Translations under genes and position numbers: made by a program
Shown here: positions 35,511 through 46,876 of the stretch, piece after piece
Position numbering within the stretch: position 1 is the first letter of the stretch
Layout of the letters: every line of letters begins with the position of its first letter
Notes under the pieces: generated by a model
Database searches by the model: none
What the model saw: the letters and a program-made list of their open reading frames with translations, nothing else
What the model was told of the DNA's origin: nothing
From: Branchiostoma floridae
Lineage: Eukaryota; Chordata; Leptocardii; Amphioxiformes; Branchiostomatidae
Direction: 5' to 3'
Assembly: GCF_000003815.2 (NCBI RefSeq)
Contig: NC_049979.1
Coordinates: forward strand, 24,701,881-24,765,880
Length of the DNA stretch: 64,000 nucleotides

Positions 35511-36049
35511 AAAACACTCGGGACGGAAATAGTTTTGGCGGCGCCAGAGAGATTTCCCGCGGAATCACCACTTTTTGTTGAACTTCTGTATTCTACTGAA
35601 TAAAGCCGTTCTTATCACTTCCCCGGGGCCCAAGGAATATCAATATTTCAAGACAGAAAACTATGATGATGAATACAAAATGTGATTTCGTTCCAGTCCA
35701 GCATTGGAACAAATCTAAATAATTGATCATTGTCAACAATCTCTGGAGGGCCGTTTCGTTCCATCAGCGCTGAAGGGGGCTCAACAAGAAGTTTGAACGA
35801 TGCCGTTGTCGTACTATCTCTGGTCGCCAGATTCATCCACCATGTAACCCTGTCAGGAGATGGCATAAAGCAGATTTTTCAATTCCTCGCGCCCAGAATA
35901 TGTCTACTGGAAATATCACCACATGTACAATTTTTCGTATGTAAGTTAATTAGATTCATTGTATTAGCACCTAGACTTGATACGGTATGTCGGGTTGGAC
36001 CCGAACACCGAACACGTGTTTTGTCCCTGTAGCTGTTCACTGTAATTCT
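35511..36049. other. No recognised gene
   Basis: A 72-codon minus-strand frame at 35648-35866 (containing FKLLVEPPSALMERNGPPEI) is open but unrecognised and lacks clear splice sites. Left as unexplained. Confidence 0.3.
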
Positions 36050-37830
36050 CCCATCTGGCATACATGTCCAAGCCAGCGAAGTCTTAGCTGCTTCAACATT
36101 GTGTACATACTAGGGATCTTAGCACGTGTGAACACAGCTACAGTGGTAACATAATCAATCCACTTAAACTGGAGGATTCGACACAAGCTACGTATGTAAA
36201 ACGAGTCGAGTTTCCTTTCCTGACTTAAGTATAGAGACAATGTTTCGCTGCCGTAAAATAGAACACTTAGGACACATGCCCTATATACAGCAACCTTTGT
36301 GTGAATTGTGAGCTTCTGGTTACCCAGACTCTCTTTTGTAGCTGATAATCCTATCCTGCAGTTTATCATTTCAACTTGCAGGGAAAGGTTGACTGACACA
36401 ATGGATCCTAAATGTAGATAAGTAAACGTAGTAACCACTAACTCACAGTAATTAATGGTGATTGCTGGGGGGGGGGGCGTATCAACTCCCTGACACATGA
36501 TTTTGTTTTCTTCAAGCTTATAGTCGATAGATAGATAGATCGTGTTTATTGGGAAATCGCAGTGTCAGAGTTCTTTCAGTGTCTGAATTGCATCAAATTG
36601 ACAAAGGTTATTTATAAGTTATCTAGATGCAAAAAAATCTTACACAGTCAAATACAAACTATACACACACATAGTACATAAAAAAGTTTCTCAAAGAATT
36701 TTACAAAGTTATTTAAAAACTAATCTTGGTAGTATTACTATATATAAGTTACAAACAGGACATTCCTCTGAGAGCAGGGTAGTGACACAGTACTTAATAG
36801 CTGCCTCAAGCATACCTCACACCACTCATAGATGCGATCAGTGAGCGATGAAACGCCCCTCAAAAGTCATAGCCAGGAAACGAACTAGAAAGATTTTACT
36901 ATAATAAATTGTGCGATATGTTTAATAATTTTAGGTCAAAATCTAACAGTGTGTATACAATGTATAGTCCAGTTATGAACTCACAGGTCCAAAAGGATTG
37001 CTCAAAACTCACTCACTATTTCTGGTAGTGCGGCCAATTATCTGTAATCTTTGCGGAGGTAGCCAGTCTCTGTACTCAGATTTCGAGAGTCAAGCCAAAG
37101 TCCTGACAGAAAACGGAGAATGTGTCCAACAGTATTTAAAGCTTGTTCCAGAAGTAAGCTGCCAGTGCAGCAGCATCTGCAAATAGTAAATCTTTGATGA
37201 GCACCTCACGTATTTTGATTTTTGCGTCAAGTCTGGACAAGTTGAAAAGCTTCCCATCCGATCTGGTGTGCAGATAGACTTCTTCAGCTGATAAGCAAAA
37301 AGCATATTTCAGCAGGACTGCAAAGAAGATGCCAAACATGGTTGGGCCCAATGTGCAGCCCTGCTTTACCCTACTGCGAATGCCAAAAGAAGGACTGGAT
37401 CAATCTGAGAAGTTTAGGGGGCATCCGATCTTGGCAAGTATCTTATGCAAAGATTTTCCCCTTAATACTGAGTAGGGAGATTCCATGGTAATAATTACAA
37501 TCACCTCTATCCCCCTTGTTTTTGTACAATGTGATGATGTTAGAGTCCTTATGTGACGATGTTATATCCCGCGGGATCTCTCCCTCCGCCCAGAATTGAC
37601 ACAGTAGGTCATGCAGTAGAACGCCTTTAGCACTGATAGCCTAAGGTGGAATTCCATCCGTACCAGGTGCTTTCCCTGAGCGTATACTGCAGAATTGTTT
37701 TGCTCATCTTCTCCAATGTTGGTGCAGCATCCAGTTCCCTCACTTGAACGATTTTGTGGCCAGCGATAACTTCGAAGCATGTAGCATATGTAATTAAGAT
37801 CACTGTCAGGTGGAACATCAACAGATGCCG
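36050..37830 (-). mobile_element. Decayed LINE, RT to C-terminus
   Basis: In minus-strand order: LDAAPTLEKMSKTILQ, SNIITLYKNKGDRGDCN, then GPTMFGIFFAVLLKYAF and IREVLIKDLLFADAAA. After a nested insertion come FTYLHLGSIVSVNLSL, KLTIHTKVAVYRACVLS, LFYGSETLSLY and LRLRWLGHVCQM. The catalytic FADD reads FADA (about 37172-37183), and frameshifts are frequent, so it is inactive. Belongs to the endonuclease-RT LINEs common in marine invertebrates. Confidence 0.9.
36520..37075 (-). mobile_element. Second retroposon tail nested in the LINE
   Basis: Interrupts the LINE between DFGLTL and EENKIMCQG. It ends at a (GATA)n tract (36524-36541) preceded on the minus strand by 'caataaacacgatc', a common LINE 3' tail. 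No coding sequence was recognised. Confidence 0.6.
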
Positions 37831-38619
37831 ATCATACAGCTACATGACTGGGGCGAAAATGCCATGATATTCCTTAATCGTAAATGATAGGAATCTCATA
37901 ATATCTGCTGCACGTGTAAGTTGATATTCATAAACATCACTATGTATAGATTATGTAAATGTAGAAGTCATCTGCATAATTAGCAAGTGCTGTTGAAATG
38001 GAATATTCTGCCAAAGGAAAGGACTATTAAAGGTACAAATATGTCATTTAGGTGAGGAAACGGAGGTATTGACATGCTAATGGTTAAGATAAAACAAGAC
38101 ATTTACACAAGCTCTAAACATCTCATGGGGGTATAAGTCCCTTGAAAGATTGTTGATAGTGATATTTTCATCGCTGCCGCTGTATGGCTCCACAAGCGCC
38201 CCCTCAAGCGCAAAATTACATTTCCACAGGCATCAGAGAAGATTACAAACTTGAAATACGATTTCCGCCATAAGGAAATATGAGGTTTAGTTGTCATAAA
38301 TTCTGATACCTTTTTTTATTGTCACGGTATGTCATTTGCTTCATAATTCTGCAAGCTGAAAGATACATAGGATTGACGCAAATCTTTCATGAAATTGAAA
38401 ATGTAATGTATTTGTAATGAAATCGGCAATATGGTATCTATTACTAATAATGATAATTTATCGCAAAGTTCACACAATACTAGACTTTGTCAAATCTTTA
38501 GGCAGAACTGCTCTGAATATGAACATAACGTCTTTCAAACTCAACATCGGAATGTCATTTCTGTTTCAGAGTGGGTGACATGAGCCATTGCTGTGATTCA
38601 CTTACCCTACATTCGATGT
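37831..38619. other. Intergenic, no gene seen
   Basis: AT-rich, no recognised repeat or exon. Confidence 0.4.
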
Positions 38620-38623
38620 TTAA

Positions 38624-39490
38624 CCCTATCTAGACCAGGGGGGCTAAAAGTGCCTGCGCCAACTTTGACGTCGTATAACTGGCGAACGACGTGTGCTAGG
38701 ACTACGAAACTTGGTGACTTTTCCTAAAATATTGTTAGCAACAATTCTGCGAAAAAAAATTTAGTTTGTCGTTTTTCGTGTTGCCATGGCAACGGGTTTC
38801 TGACAGGTATATTTCCCCAAATTTACAATTTTCAGTTAGAATTATGGGATTTCATAGTTTTATTGCTATATCAAACTTGTTTATTTCTATCATTAACATC
38901 CTGTGTAATTTTAAGTTAAATTTCTAATTAGAGATTCATAATTTATGCTAACTTGATGACGTCATGGGTCAAAATCCAAGATGGCGGACAATGTCATTTT
39001 CAACGATAAATACATGTTATTTTTACTCAAATACCGTCAAAATCTTTTATTTTCTTACAAAACACAATCACTTGATCATTTTTAGTCCATTTCTATTCGG
39101 TTTGGGGGCTATATGTGGAAAAAGTCGTATTTTAGAAAATTCAAGCTTGTCGATCCAAGATGGCGGACAAATGACGCATTTTCTGACGTCATATAGACGT
39201 CAGTGTCGTCGTCATTGGCAACAAAAGACTTGGCAGACTTAGACATCAATAAGATAACCTTTATAGTAATCGTCTTGTTCAATTCTTTCAAGTGTAGCGG
39301 AAATATGACATTCTGACGTTATAATTACGTCATATTACGTCATAACGAAACCAAAATATAAAACTTTACTAGTACATCATCGCCACTAAATTTGGTGATC
39401 GTAGCCCAAGTCGTTTGAAATTACGAAGGGGGGTCGAAAGAGCCCCCCCCCCCGTCCCAGGAATCCCGAAAAAGCCTGGTCTAGATAGGG
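38624..39490. mobile_element. Non-autonomous piggyBac-type element
   Basis: TTAA at 38620-38623 and 39491-39494 flanks inverted termini CCCTATCTAGACCAGG. A TTAA target and CCC-starting ends are the piggyBac hallmark. The 867-bp interior is non-coding and contains two 'ccaagatggcggac' copies and several 'tgacgtca' palindromes. Confidence 0.9.
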
Positions 39491-39897
39491 TTAAAGGTCG
39501 ACAAGGAGCACAATGCAAGATAAGTTTGGTATTCTCGGCACAGAGTACAAGAATTAAGTGTTTATTGGATAGATCACACTGTGGCCATCCCTCAATTGTG
39601 TTCAGGCGTTACGAATATATACGCGATGTAAAGAAGATATTACCTTTTCTGCACGGTCATTAAACCAGGATCTAAAGCTAGCTTTTACTAACTTTAGACT
39701 AGAGTAGACACTTGTGATATTGTTTTTACACTGTTTGAATCTCTTATGTTAACTGCAATCAGCCCACGGGCAAACATTTGCAATAAACTTTATCAATTAT
39801 TATCATATAGCCAGGCGCCGCGAACCAATCAGAAGGCCCCGTTCCACGTTGGTTATGACGCAGTAACATATAGATTCCGGCCAGGCCGGTGTGTTCG

Positions 39898-39995
39898 CTC
39901 CTTCTGATTGGACGGAATGAATCGACACCGGCACCGTTGTCGATTTGCATCGACACCGGTGCCGGTGTCGATTCATTATGGCCAATCAGAAGGAG
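39898..39995. repeat. 98-bp foldback
   Basis: Arms 'ctccttctgattgg...aatgaatcgacaccggcacc' pair with the right half almost fully. The inner 20 bp match exactly, leaving a ~22-base loop. A second small palindrome, cgacaccgg-tg-ccggtgtcg, lies within. Confidence 0.9.
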
Positions 39996-40369
39996 CAATA
40001 CAAACAAGAAAATAAGGGATATGCAGGCATTGGCCAATCAAAAGGAGCGAAACATATGCCAGAGCAGAGGGAACAAGTACAGACTGCAAGAGGGTGATGG
40101 CTCCTTCTGTTAACATTGGTAATGAGTTTTGTTGTTCTAAAACGCCAAAGACTGCAATGTTTCGAATATTCTTGTGTGGAAATTTTGGTTTCAAAATGCA
40201 ATCTGTAATCTACTTACAAATGTATGTACCAAAGAACAAATGTGAATTTTCAGAAATTCGACAGCGGAATTCACACGTATAGTACCATGCGTCATACAGG
40301 AGTTTGCAAGTTTGGGTAGGCTATATGATAATAACCGTTAATGACCCGCCTGTTCCTCGGTGTACATGG

Positions 40370-40480
40370 TGTCATAACGCCTGGTCCTTTGCTACAACCA
40401 CCTCATAAAACCAGCTCGTTCGCTTCGCTCACTCGGTGGTTTCATTCGGTGGTTATAGCAAAGGACCAGGCGTTATGACA
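40370..40480. repeat. Foldback element
   Basis: 'tgtcataacgcctggtcctttgct' at the left pairs with 'agcaaaggaccaggcgttatgaca' at the right; loop about 45 bases including 'gttcgcttcgctcactcggtgg'. The loop sequence recurs next to the second gap (41346-41366). Confidence 0.9.
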
Positions 40481-40580
40481 ATTACAATGACAATGAAGTT
40501 TATTGCATATTATCATATAGCCAGATGGAGTTGGCCAATCAGAGGCCCCCATTTCCCATGGGTTATCAGGCAGTAACCTC

Positions 40581-40616
40581 AAAAGTGGTCGGTTATTCTA
40601 ATAACCGACCACTTTT
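40581..40616. repeat. Perfect 17-bp stem hairpin
   Basis: aaaagtggtcggttatt-ct-aataaccgaccactttt. A free-standing palindrome between foldback elements; no regulatory role can be read from it. Confidence 0.9.
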
Positions 40617-41151
40617 TGGACCGCACCATTATACAGGGGACAGTCATGAATTTTTTTTGTACTGTTGTTTGTGTGTAAACCATGCATAACTGTCAAAAAT
40701 ATTATGATTGATTGGTTATGTTAATTAGGGCTCCACATGGGGAATATAGGGATACTTGAAAAGGAATTATGCTGATTTTACACATTTTCATTATGGCTTT
40801 CTAACGTGATTAAGCCGGTACCTTCCTAAATCACTTCATATATACGTACTTTGTCGTGCCCAAGTGAAAAGGCTCTGCATGGGGGGTACCAGGACTCCAC
40901 TTAATACATGTAGTTTGTATTGCAAATAAGCCACATGTTGATGCTGATATGCTATCTCACAAACAGATGATTAGTTAAAATTATTACTTAAATGATGATG
41001 ATGAAATAGTTTAATGTTTGTATTATATATAGACACTATTGTACAATATATATATTGCAAATGTATTTTTATGTAATGTATTAAAGTGTTTATTTGTTAT
41101 AAATGAATTTGTGTGAAATAACTGTCAGTTGGATAGGCTATATGATAATAA

Positions 41152-41432
41152 CGTTAATGCCCCGCCTTATCCTCGGTGTATATGGTGAGCTACACGCGTT
41201 TCCTGACGACGCTATCTGTCAGGGGGGCNNNNNNNNNNNNNNNNNNNNNNNNNNNNNNNNNNNNNNNNNNNNNNNNNNNNNNNNNNNNNNNNNNNNNNNN
41301 NNNNNNNNNNNNNNNNNNNNNNNNNNNNTCATAAACCACCTTGTTCGCTACGCTCACTCGGTGGTTTATTCTGTTGTTATCGCACCTGACCAGGGATTAT
41401 CTCACCATATACACCTCGGGCCGGGGCATTAA
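41152..41432. repeat. Foldback element spanning an assembly gap
   Basis: 'gttaatgccccgcc..atcctcggtgtatatggtgag' at the left is inverted at 41401-41432. A third copy of the end lies at 41926-41956, just after the LINE fragment. Confidence 0.8.
41229..41328. other. Assembly gap of 100 N
   Basis: Exactly 100 undetermined bases within a foldback element. Confidence 0.99.
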
Positions 41433-41515
41433 CCCTTTATTCATGCCCCGTTGGGGCTAAATGCAGTCAGTTTGATACAAAAGGTAGTAAACGCAAAGTT
41501 ATACAATTTCACATA

Positions 41516-41950
41516 CTATAGTTTATATGCATCTTCTCTCTTCCTAAAACATTTGTAGATGAACTTACAGAGATTTTCTATTATATCGTGGTCAGATGAT
41601 GACATGAGATATTTGAACATATCTTCCTTAGTCATGTGTGCATATTTCTGATCTACATGTGTAGCATTAACAAATGTATTGCGCAGATCATTGTACAGTG
41701 AACACTCTAGGACAAAGTGTATTTCGTTTTCTACATACATGTGGTTTTTATCGCAAAATATACATAGTCTATCATTAGGAGAAGTTCGGTTGTATCTACC
41801 GGCTTCAATTTCCAATGGGTGATCGCTGATCCTTAGTTTAGTCATGGCTCGGCGATAGCTAAAATTTGTTATATCCAGGTATTTTTCTCTTTCATACAGT
41901 TGCTTAAATTTTCTGTAGGTTGACACCATATACACCTCGGGGCGGGTCAT
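41516..41950 (-). mobile_element. LINE C-terminal zinc-ribbon domain
   Basis: An open frame of 144 codons reads RISDHPLEIEAGRYNR, CIFCDKNHMYVENEIHFVLEC and ENLCKFIYKCFRKREDAYKL. The CxxC...H...C pattern after 'LEIE.GRY' is the C-terminal domain of a LINE group also seen at 58553 and 61058. Intact over its length, so perhaps younger than the other two. Confidence 0.88.
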
Positions 41951-42139
41951 TACCCCTTAATTATTAAACGTAGTGAAGGCACATATCCACTACTTAAATA
42001 TAGTTAGGAGAGGTTATATTTGTTTGTTTATTTGTTTATTACACTTCCCATAAATGGAGGGGAGACAAAACAGGTGATACCACCTCTGCAAGTTGTCTCC
42101 CCGTTATAGTGTTGATTCAATTTATTTTATGTAAAGAAA

Positions 42140-42971
42140 CTGTAGTTCGGCGATCTCATACCTCCATGAATATCTAGAGCTTTGATAGATATTATGCAAA
42201 TTATATACAGATTTACATAATTGATTCATGGTGATATTCATCATTGATTAGCTTACACATGTCAGAAGTTTAAAAATCATTTAGCCATTTTTGCCATTAT
42301 GCAAATTTGGTCCTCATTTGCATGTTTGGTATCTGTTTATGTTTCATCAGCCATAAATTAGATGTGTTACATTTATTGAAGTCCAATTTTGGAAAACAAT
42401 GGAATTATATAAGTACCTCATTACATGCGTATCATTGCATACATCTTTGCCTAACCCACCTGCATGCCCAAAATAATGGAAATCCATCGTTCCTTTCTTC
42501 AGTTATTCCCTTTGGAATGTTCTGATAATAATGCCCATGCAGTTCCAAACTTCAATGTTAGGGGACTGAAACTTGACCCACTTTGTCTGCTGCTTGTACA
42601 TGATTATATAGCTATGTAAGTGCCCCTGCAGTTCCAAACCTAGTCGCTGGCGGGGGGGGACTCATGTCACTTCTCATCTCACACTCCAAAATCGTGACCA
42701 TAGCTTGTTCAGAACGCGAGGTATCCAAACCGGACGTTCCGCTGCAGTACCACGGGAAGCAGCTAGGTGGCCAAAAATCTAATCAGTCACACCCCACCAA
42801 TATATCCAATGCATCCAGCCGATCTTGAGTTATCTTGTTCATAGACACACACACAGACGCACACACAAACGCTAGTGAAAATACAATTACTCTGTTTTTG
42901 TAACTAACATTACCACACTCCAAATTTACTGTCGCAGTAATACAGCACGCACGCACACACACACACACACA

Positions 42972-43046
<75 letters not shown>

Positions 43047-43087
43047 GCTGGTGAAAATCTAACCTCCATTAATATTTCATGGAGGTA
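42140..43087 (+). repeat. Dispersed family, 'CCATGAA' subtype, copy 2
   Basis: Starts CTGTAGTTCGGCGATCTCATACCTCCATGAA and ends CCTCCATTAATATTTCATGGAGGTA, preceded by a long (CA)n at about 42953-43043. The Val/Cys-only minus frame there is microsatellite. Confidence 0.85.
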
Positions 43088-43734
43088 ACAAGGTTTAGCA
43101 GAAAATCGGCCTCCAACACCGCCCTTATTTCACAGCGAGTACAATTGACTGTTCCTTCTTTTCCGCAAACCGAGGTGAGTAGTGTTATGTCAATAGTTGA
43201 CCTGTTTCCTAATTTAGAGTGAGAAATGGCAAGTCTGACAGGATATTGATCAACCTTCCTATCATCATGACGTCCGGTACCGCCACATCGGCATCTTTTC
43301 ATCTGGCCGACTTTACCGAAAACGCCTACCTGCCACAAGAAGTCAGCTGACATCGAGAACAAATACAGACAAGGCTTTCTGCAGTAAAATGTTCAGTATT
43401 CAAAGTTGTTTTATTTGATCTTTACAAATGATAATTAACAATAATAGTGTTGTGAGCATCGTGTAGCTGTATATAATGAAAGCGATATGAAAAGTTGTTT
43501 TTACCCAACAAAGCAAATATTCTCATTGCCCTGTCAAGCCAACTGCTTAAACCAACTGTTTTATTTGTTTTTAGATGACTGATCGAAGGATCTAGACATA
43601 TGGCGAGAAGACATGCGTAATCATGTCAAGATGGATTTCGTCTATGATTTAATACATTTCAATGTGTGCTTATTCTCATAGTCTTAGGAGTGAAACATTA
43701 TTCGTCATTCTCACCTTCTTAATCCTATACTGAT
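43088..43734. other. Intergenic, no gene confirmed
   Basis: A 97-codon minus frame (43069-43362) with CRCGGTGRHDDRK is open but unrecognised. No splice evidence. Confidence 0.3.
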
Positions 43735-43925
43735 CCAACCAACGTCTACTTGTTGGACGGATCCGTACGGGGATTGCCTATACCATCTGCGCAAGGCGTC
43801 ACTCTACATACAATTCTATAGTCGGTATATCAATTCGTCTGATTTTGTTTCAGTCCCTCTTACTTTGGAGTCTGAAGAGGATGTCAACCCTAAGATTTAC
43901 TTGCTAAAAGAGAACAATGGTCATT
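43735..43925 (+). repeat. Dispersed repeat, copy D
   Basis: Matches the 3' half of copies A-C: a pyrimidine tract, 'tttcag', then 'gaagaggatgtcaaccctaagatttacttgct'. The 5' half is diverged. Confidence 0.45.
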
Positions 43926-44206
43926 GTGTCCAATACGGGATTCTATACATATTCCATATGTGAACAGTTGGTATTAATATTCCTATGGCACTGCTACACA
44001 AAGGCTGTCCGTCCAACATGCAGTCCATCTCAAGCTAAATCAATTATGTGAGTAGTTGTGTGAATTATCCTCCATCACACAATGCATGTGCAGACTTGCA
44101 GAACGTGCCATCCATTGTGTGCCGCAGTAGCGGCACAATTCGCAGTGTGTCACAACCAATCAGATAATGTTTCGAAATGCATCTCGTGTTTCCCAACGTC
44201 AGTTAT

Positions 44207-44720
44207 TACCTTCGCCAAGAAGTTATATTTTCGGTTGAGAATTGATGTTGTGTCTCTATATGTAGGTCAACAGCATATAACTAGAGCAGCGGCTACAGAT
44301 ACGAAGGTCGAGTTCGAAAATTTTATGGTTGGCTTAGCACTTTCCGTGGACACTACAGTGCATGTGTCCGTTCGTTTGCGGACAGCATAAAACGGATGGT
44401 TTTTCATGATATTTGATGGATAGGTAGGGGTTGGAAAAAGAAAGGTCAAGTTCGATAATGGGCCTCCTAGCGGTGAGTTACGGTACTGCAACGGAGGTTC
44501 AAAGTTGGAGGTAAAATGTTCCTCAAGTGCCAGTTCTTTGGGCAGAGATTAAATCGCGTAAGTTTGGGCCCCCTAGCGGCTCTTTTAAGCTGCAGGAGCC
44601 AATTTTGTTTTAAAAGAGAATAATTAACGAAAGGATGGACGGATTGTCATGATAGTTGGCGTATCGATAGTTTGAGTGATAATTTATATAATCAAGTTAC
44701 AATCATGTTAATCCGTAGCT
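44207..44720 (-). repeat. Dispersed family, 'TTCGCCAA' subtype, truncated
   Basis: On the minus strand the end reads AACTTCTTGGCGAAGGTAA. Inside are 'gggccccctagcggct' blocks shared with 61430-61445 and 62870-62885. Confidence 0.65.
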
Positions 44721-45041
44721 AATTTAATAATGAAGAAAGTTGAGAAATCTCATGCATTACATGAGAAGACCTGGTGTTCCAGGACAGTAGCACGAGATTA
44801 TTTTGGTTGGTCTAAGTAGGCCAGGAAAACAAACAAATGTCATGCAGCGGGTGTGCTGTTTTATTTTTCAACGAAATGAAGAAAGAGTCGATCATTTTCA
44901 ATCTCCAAGCAAACAGTAGATGAAAAACAGAAGAATTTGTCCAAATAAGATGCCATGGGATTTCAGTCTTTTGCAGTTTATCCGATCGGTCAGTTCACTC
45001 CTAGGCCAGACAACCCCTACCATTGACTAGGCTTTTATTCC

Positions 45042-45355
45042 TAAAGGTGGGTTCACACATGCGTATATATTTAGTCCGTGTGAGGCGCGCATGGGAGTAC
45101 TTGCCTCCACCAGGCCCCACAGGTCGTTGGAAAAATAATAGAAATTGGACAAACGTAAACAGGTAACATGTTAGACGAGTTTGCTGGATTCGCTAACCAT
45201 ACTTCTTGGTCAGCTAACTCATCTGGCATGTAATGTATCTATATTTGTCCAATTTGTACCATTTTTCCCGCGACCTGTGGAGCCTGGTAGAGACTAAGAG
45301 CTTCATACGCACCCCAAACTAACTTGAATATATACGCATGTGTGACCCCACTTTA
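45042..45355. mobile_element. Palindromic MITE, ~314 bp
   Basis: Terminal 'taaaggtgggttcacacatg' pairs with the right end, and the pairing resumes inside ('ccacaggtcg', 'ttggacaaa'). Non-coding. The target duplication is unclear. Confidence 0.8.
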
Positions 45356-46332
45356 ACTTGGCCAACGCCCCGCCCTTACATAATTCACTATTCAACCAGG
45401 CCGAAGGCTAGTAGAGACTGATTGATTTTGACGAAGCACTATAAAAGTTGCGCTGGAAAGTATCACAACAGTGTACATAATTTTATTGTTACCTTAGACA
45501 AGAAGATTAAGATGTTTAATGTCCATGCAGTCGTTTGCTATTGGGGTAGCTACATGTAGTACTCTTTAGTAGTACACGAGTAAGAGTTAAAGTCTTGAAT
45601 AAAGGCATTCTTGTTTGGCGGAGGGATGTGTTCGTGGAACTCGAGTTCCATCTTGTGCTTTGAAATCGCACACGTTTGGGAATGCAACAACACTCCAATT
45701 TATGGATGAAACGTCGGAAAGGGGACGCATGATTTTCTGCCATTCCTGCAGTAGTCACATAGTCTCGGTCCCCAGCAGTTTTTATGAAGATCGATCAATC
45801 CTCCCCTGGTCTCCTTTTGGATTGAACTACTCATCATGTCCACGCCCAGCAAGGCTCACACAGCAAACTGCAATGGCAATGGCAAACTTATAACCTATTT
45901 CTCCCATGATTAATGTATCGAGCAATTTCAAAAGCAGCTTTACAAGCCTTGCACTCTGTGATTTAAGAAGACCATGAACCCTTGTCTGGATGTAAGGGGA
46001 AAGACGCAATCGTTAATAAGGTATCAGGCTTATGCCAGCAGCAGTGATTACGGTGATTGAAACAGCGGCCCTCATCTATGCATGCTATTGAGCGGCTCAT
46101 CTGTCATTCTGACATTCGTAATAATCCTTAAATGCCTATTACGGTGGGACAACAAGTGTGCCAAACTACCACTGGGAAATGTGCTGGAATTCAATTTCAA
46201 GTAACTCTAGCCCACCGCATCTATATCAGCTCCCGCCGTGACATTTATTATGAGAAATGTCTGGGCATCCGTCTTCTTTCACATTATGTCAAATTTGGTC
46301 TGATCGACCAAAATATGGGATCGTTTGATTAG
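45356..46332. other. Intergenic, no gene seen
   Basis: Short open frames at 45615-45893 and 46132-46332 match no family I recognise. Confidence 0.35.
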
Positions 46333-46470
46333 ACGAGGGTTAGTCCAAAAGTAATGCAAGTGGTTTCATAACATGTTCATCGAATGAGTTGAAATTTGGC
46401 ACGTCTTCTTGAGACTGAAGTATCTCGAATTTTCCTTTAGACTATTATGAGCGAAGATGGTTTAAAGTTT
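46333..46470 (+). mobile_element. mariner-like terminal fragment
   Basis: 'cgagggttagtccaaaagtaatgcaagtggtttcataac' parallels 33593-33631. A solo end without transposase. Confidence 0.5.
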
Positions 46471-46876
46471 ACACTTGGAAGTCCGTCGCAAGAAATATTA
46501 CAAAAGAGGTTCATTCAACGTGCATTGAAATATTCACAGACCAGCTATTTTAAGAGACTGAAACTCTGAAACTGCACGATATGTTAAAGTGCATATCTAT
46601 TTAAGCCACATGCTTATTTTTATTTTTGCAATCCAATCAGATATCATTATTTTCGTTGCTGAGGTGGAGTGAGGTACGAGTTGAATTCAGTCAGGGTCCT
46701 GAAAATACTTCCCATAAACTAAGAGATTCGACATCTGTCACACTTCTTGGTCTTTAAGCATCTACGCCAGGTTTCGTTTCTCTTATTCAATAGAATAGTA
46801 GACTACAGGAATTAACATTTAATCGACACATCACGTATTCGTCTACAAATCTAACTGCGTCTAACATAACACTTTC

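Noticed and set aside
35648-35866. Minus-strand frame suggestive of an immunoglobulin-like strand
   Set aside because: The cysteine/tryptophan spacing is absent and there are no clear splice sites.
38624-39490. Transposase in the piggyBac-type element
   Set aside because: No open frame of useful length or DDD motif; the element is non-autonomous.
42783-43040. Val-Cys repeat frame
   Set aside because: A (CA)n microsatellite read through; not a protein.
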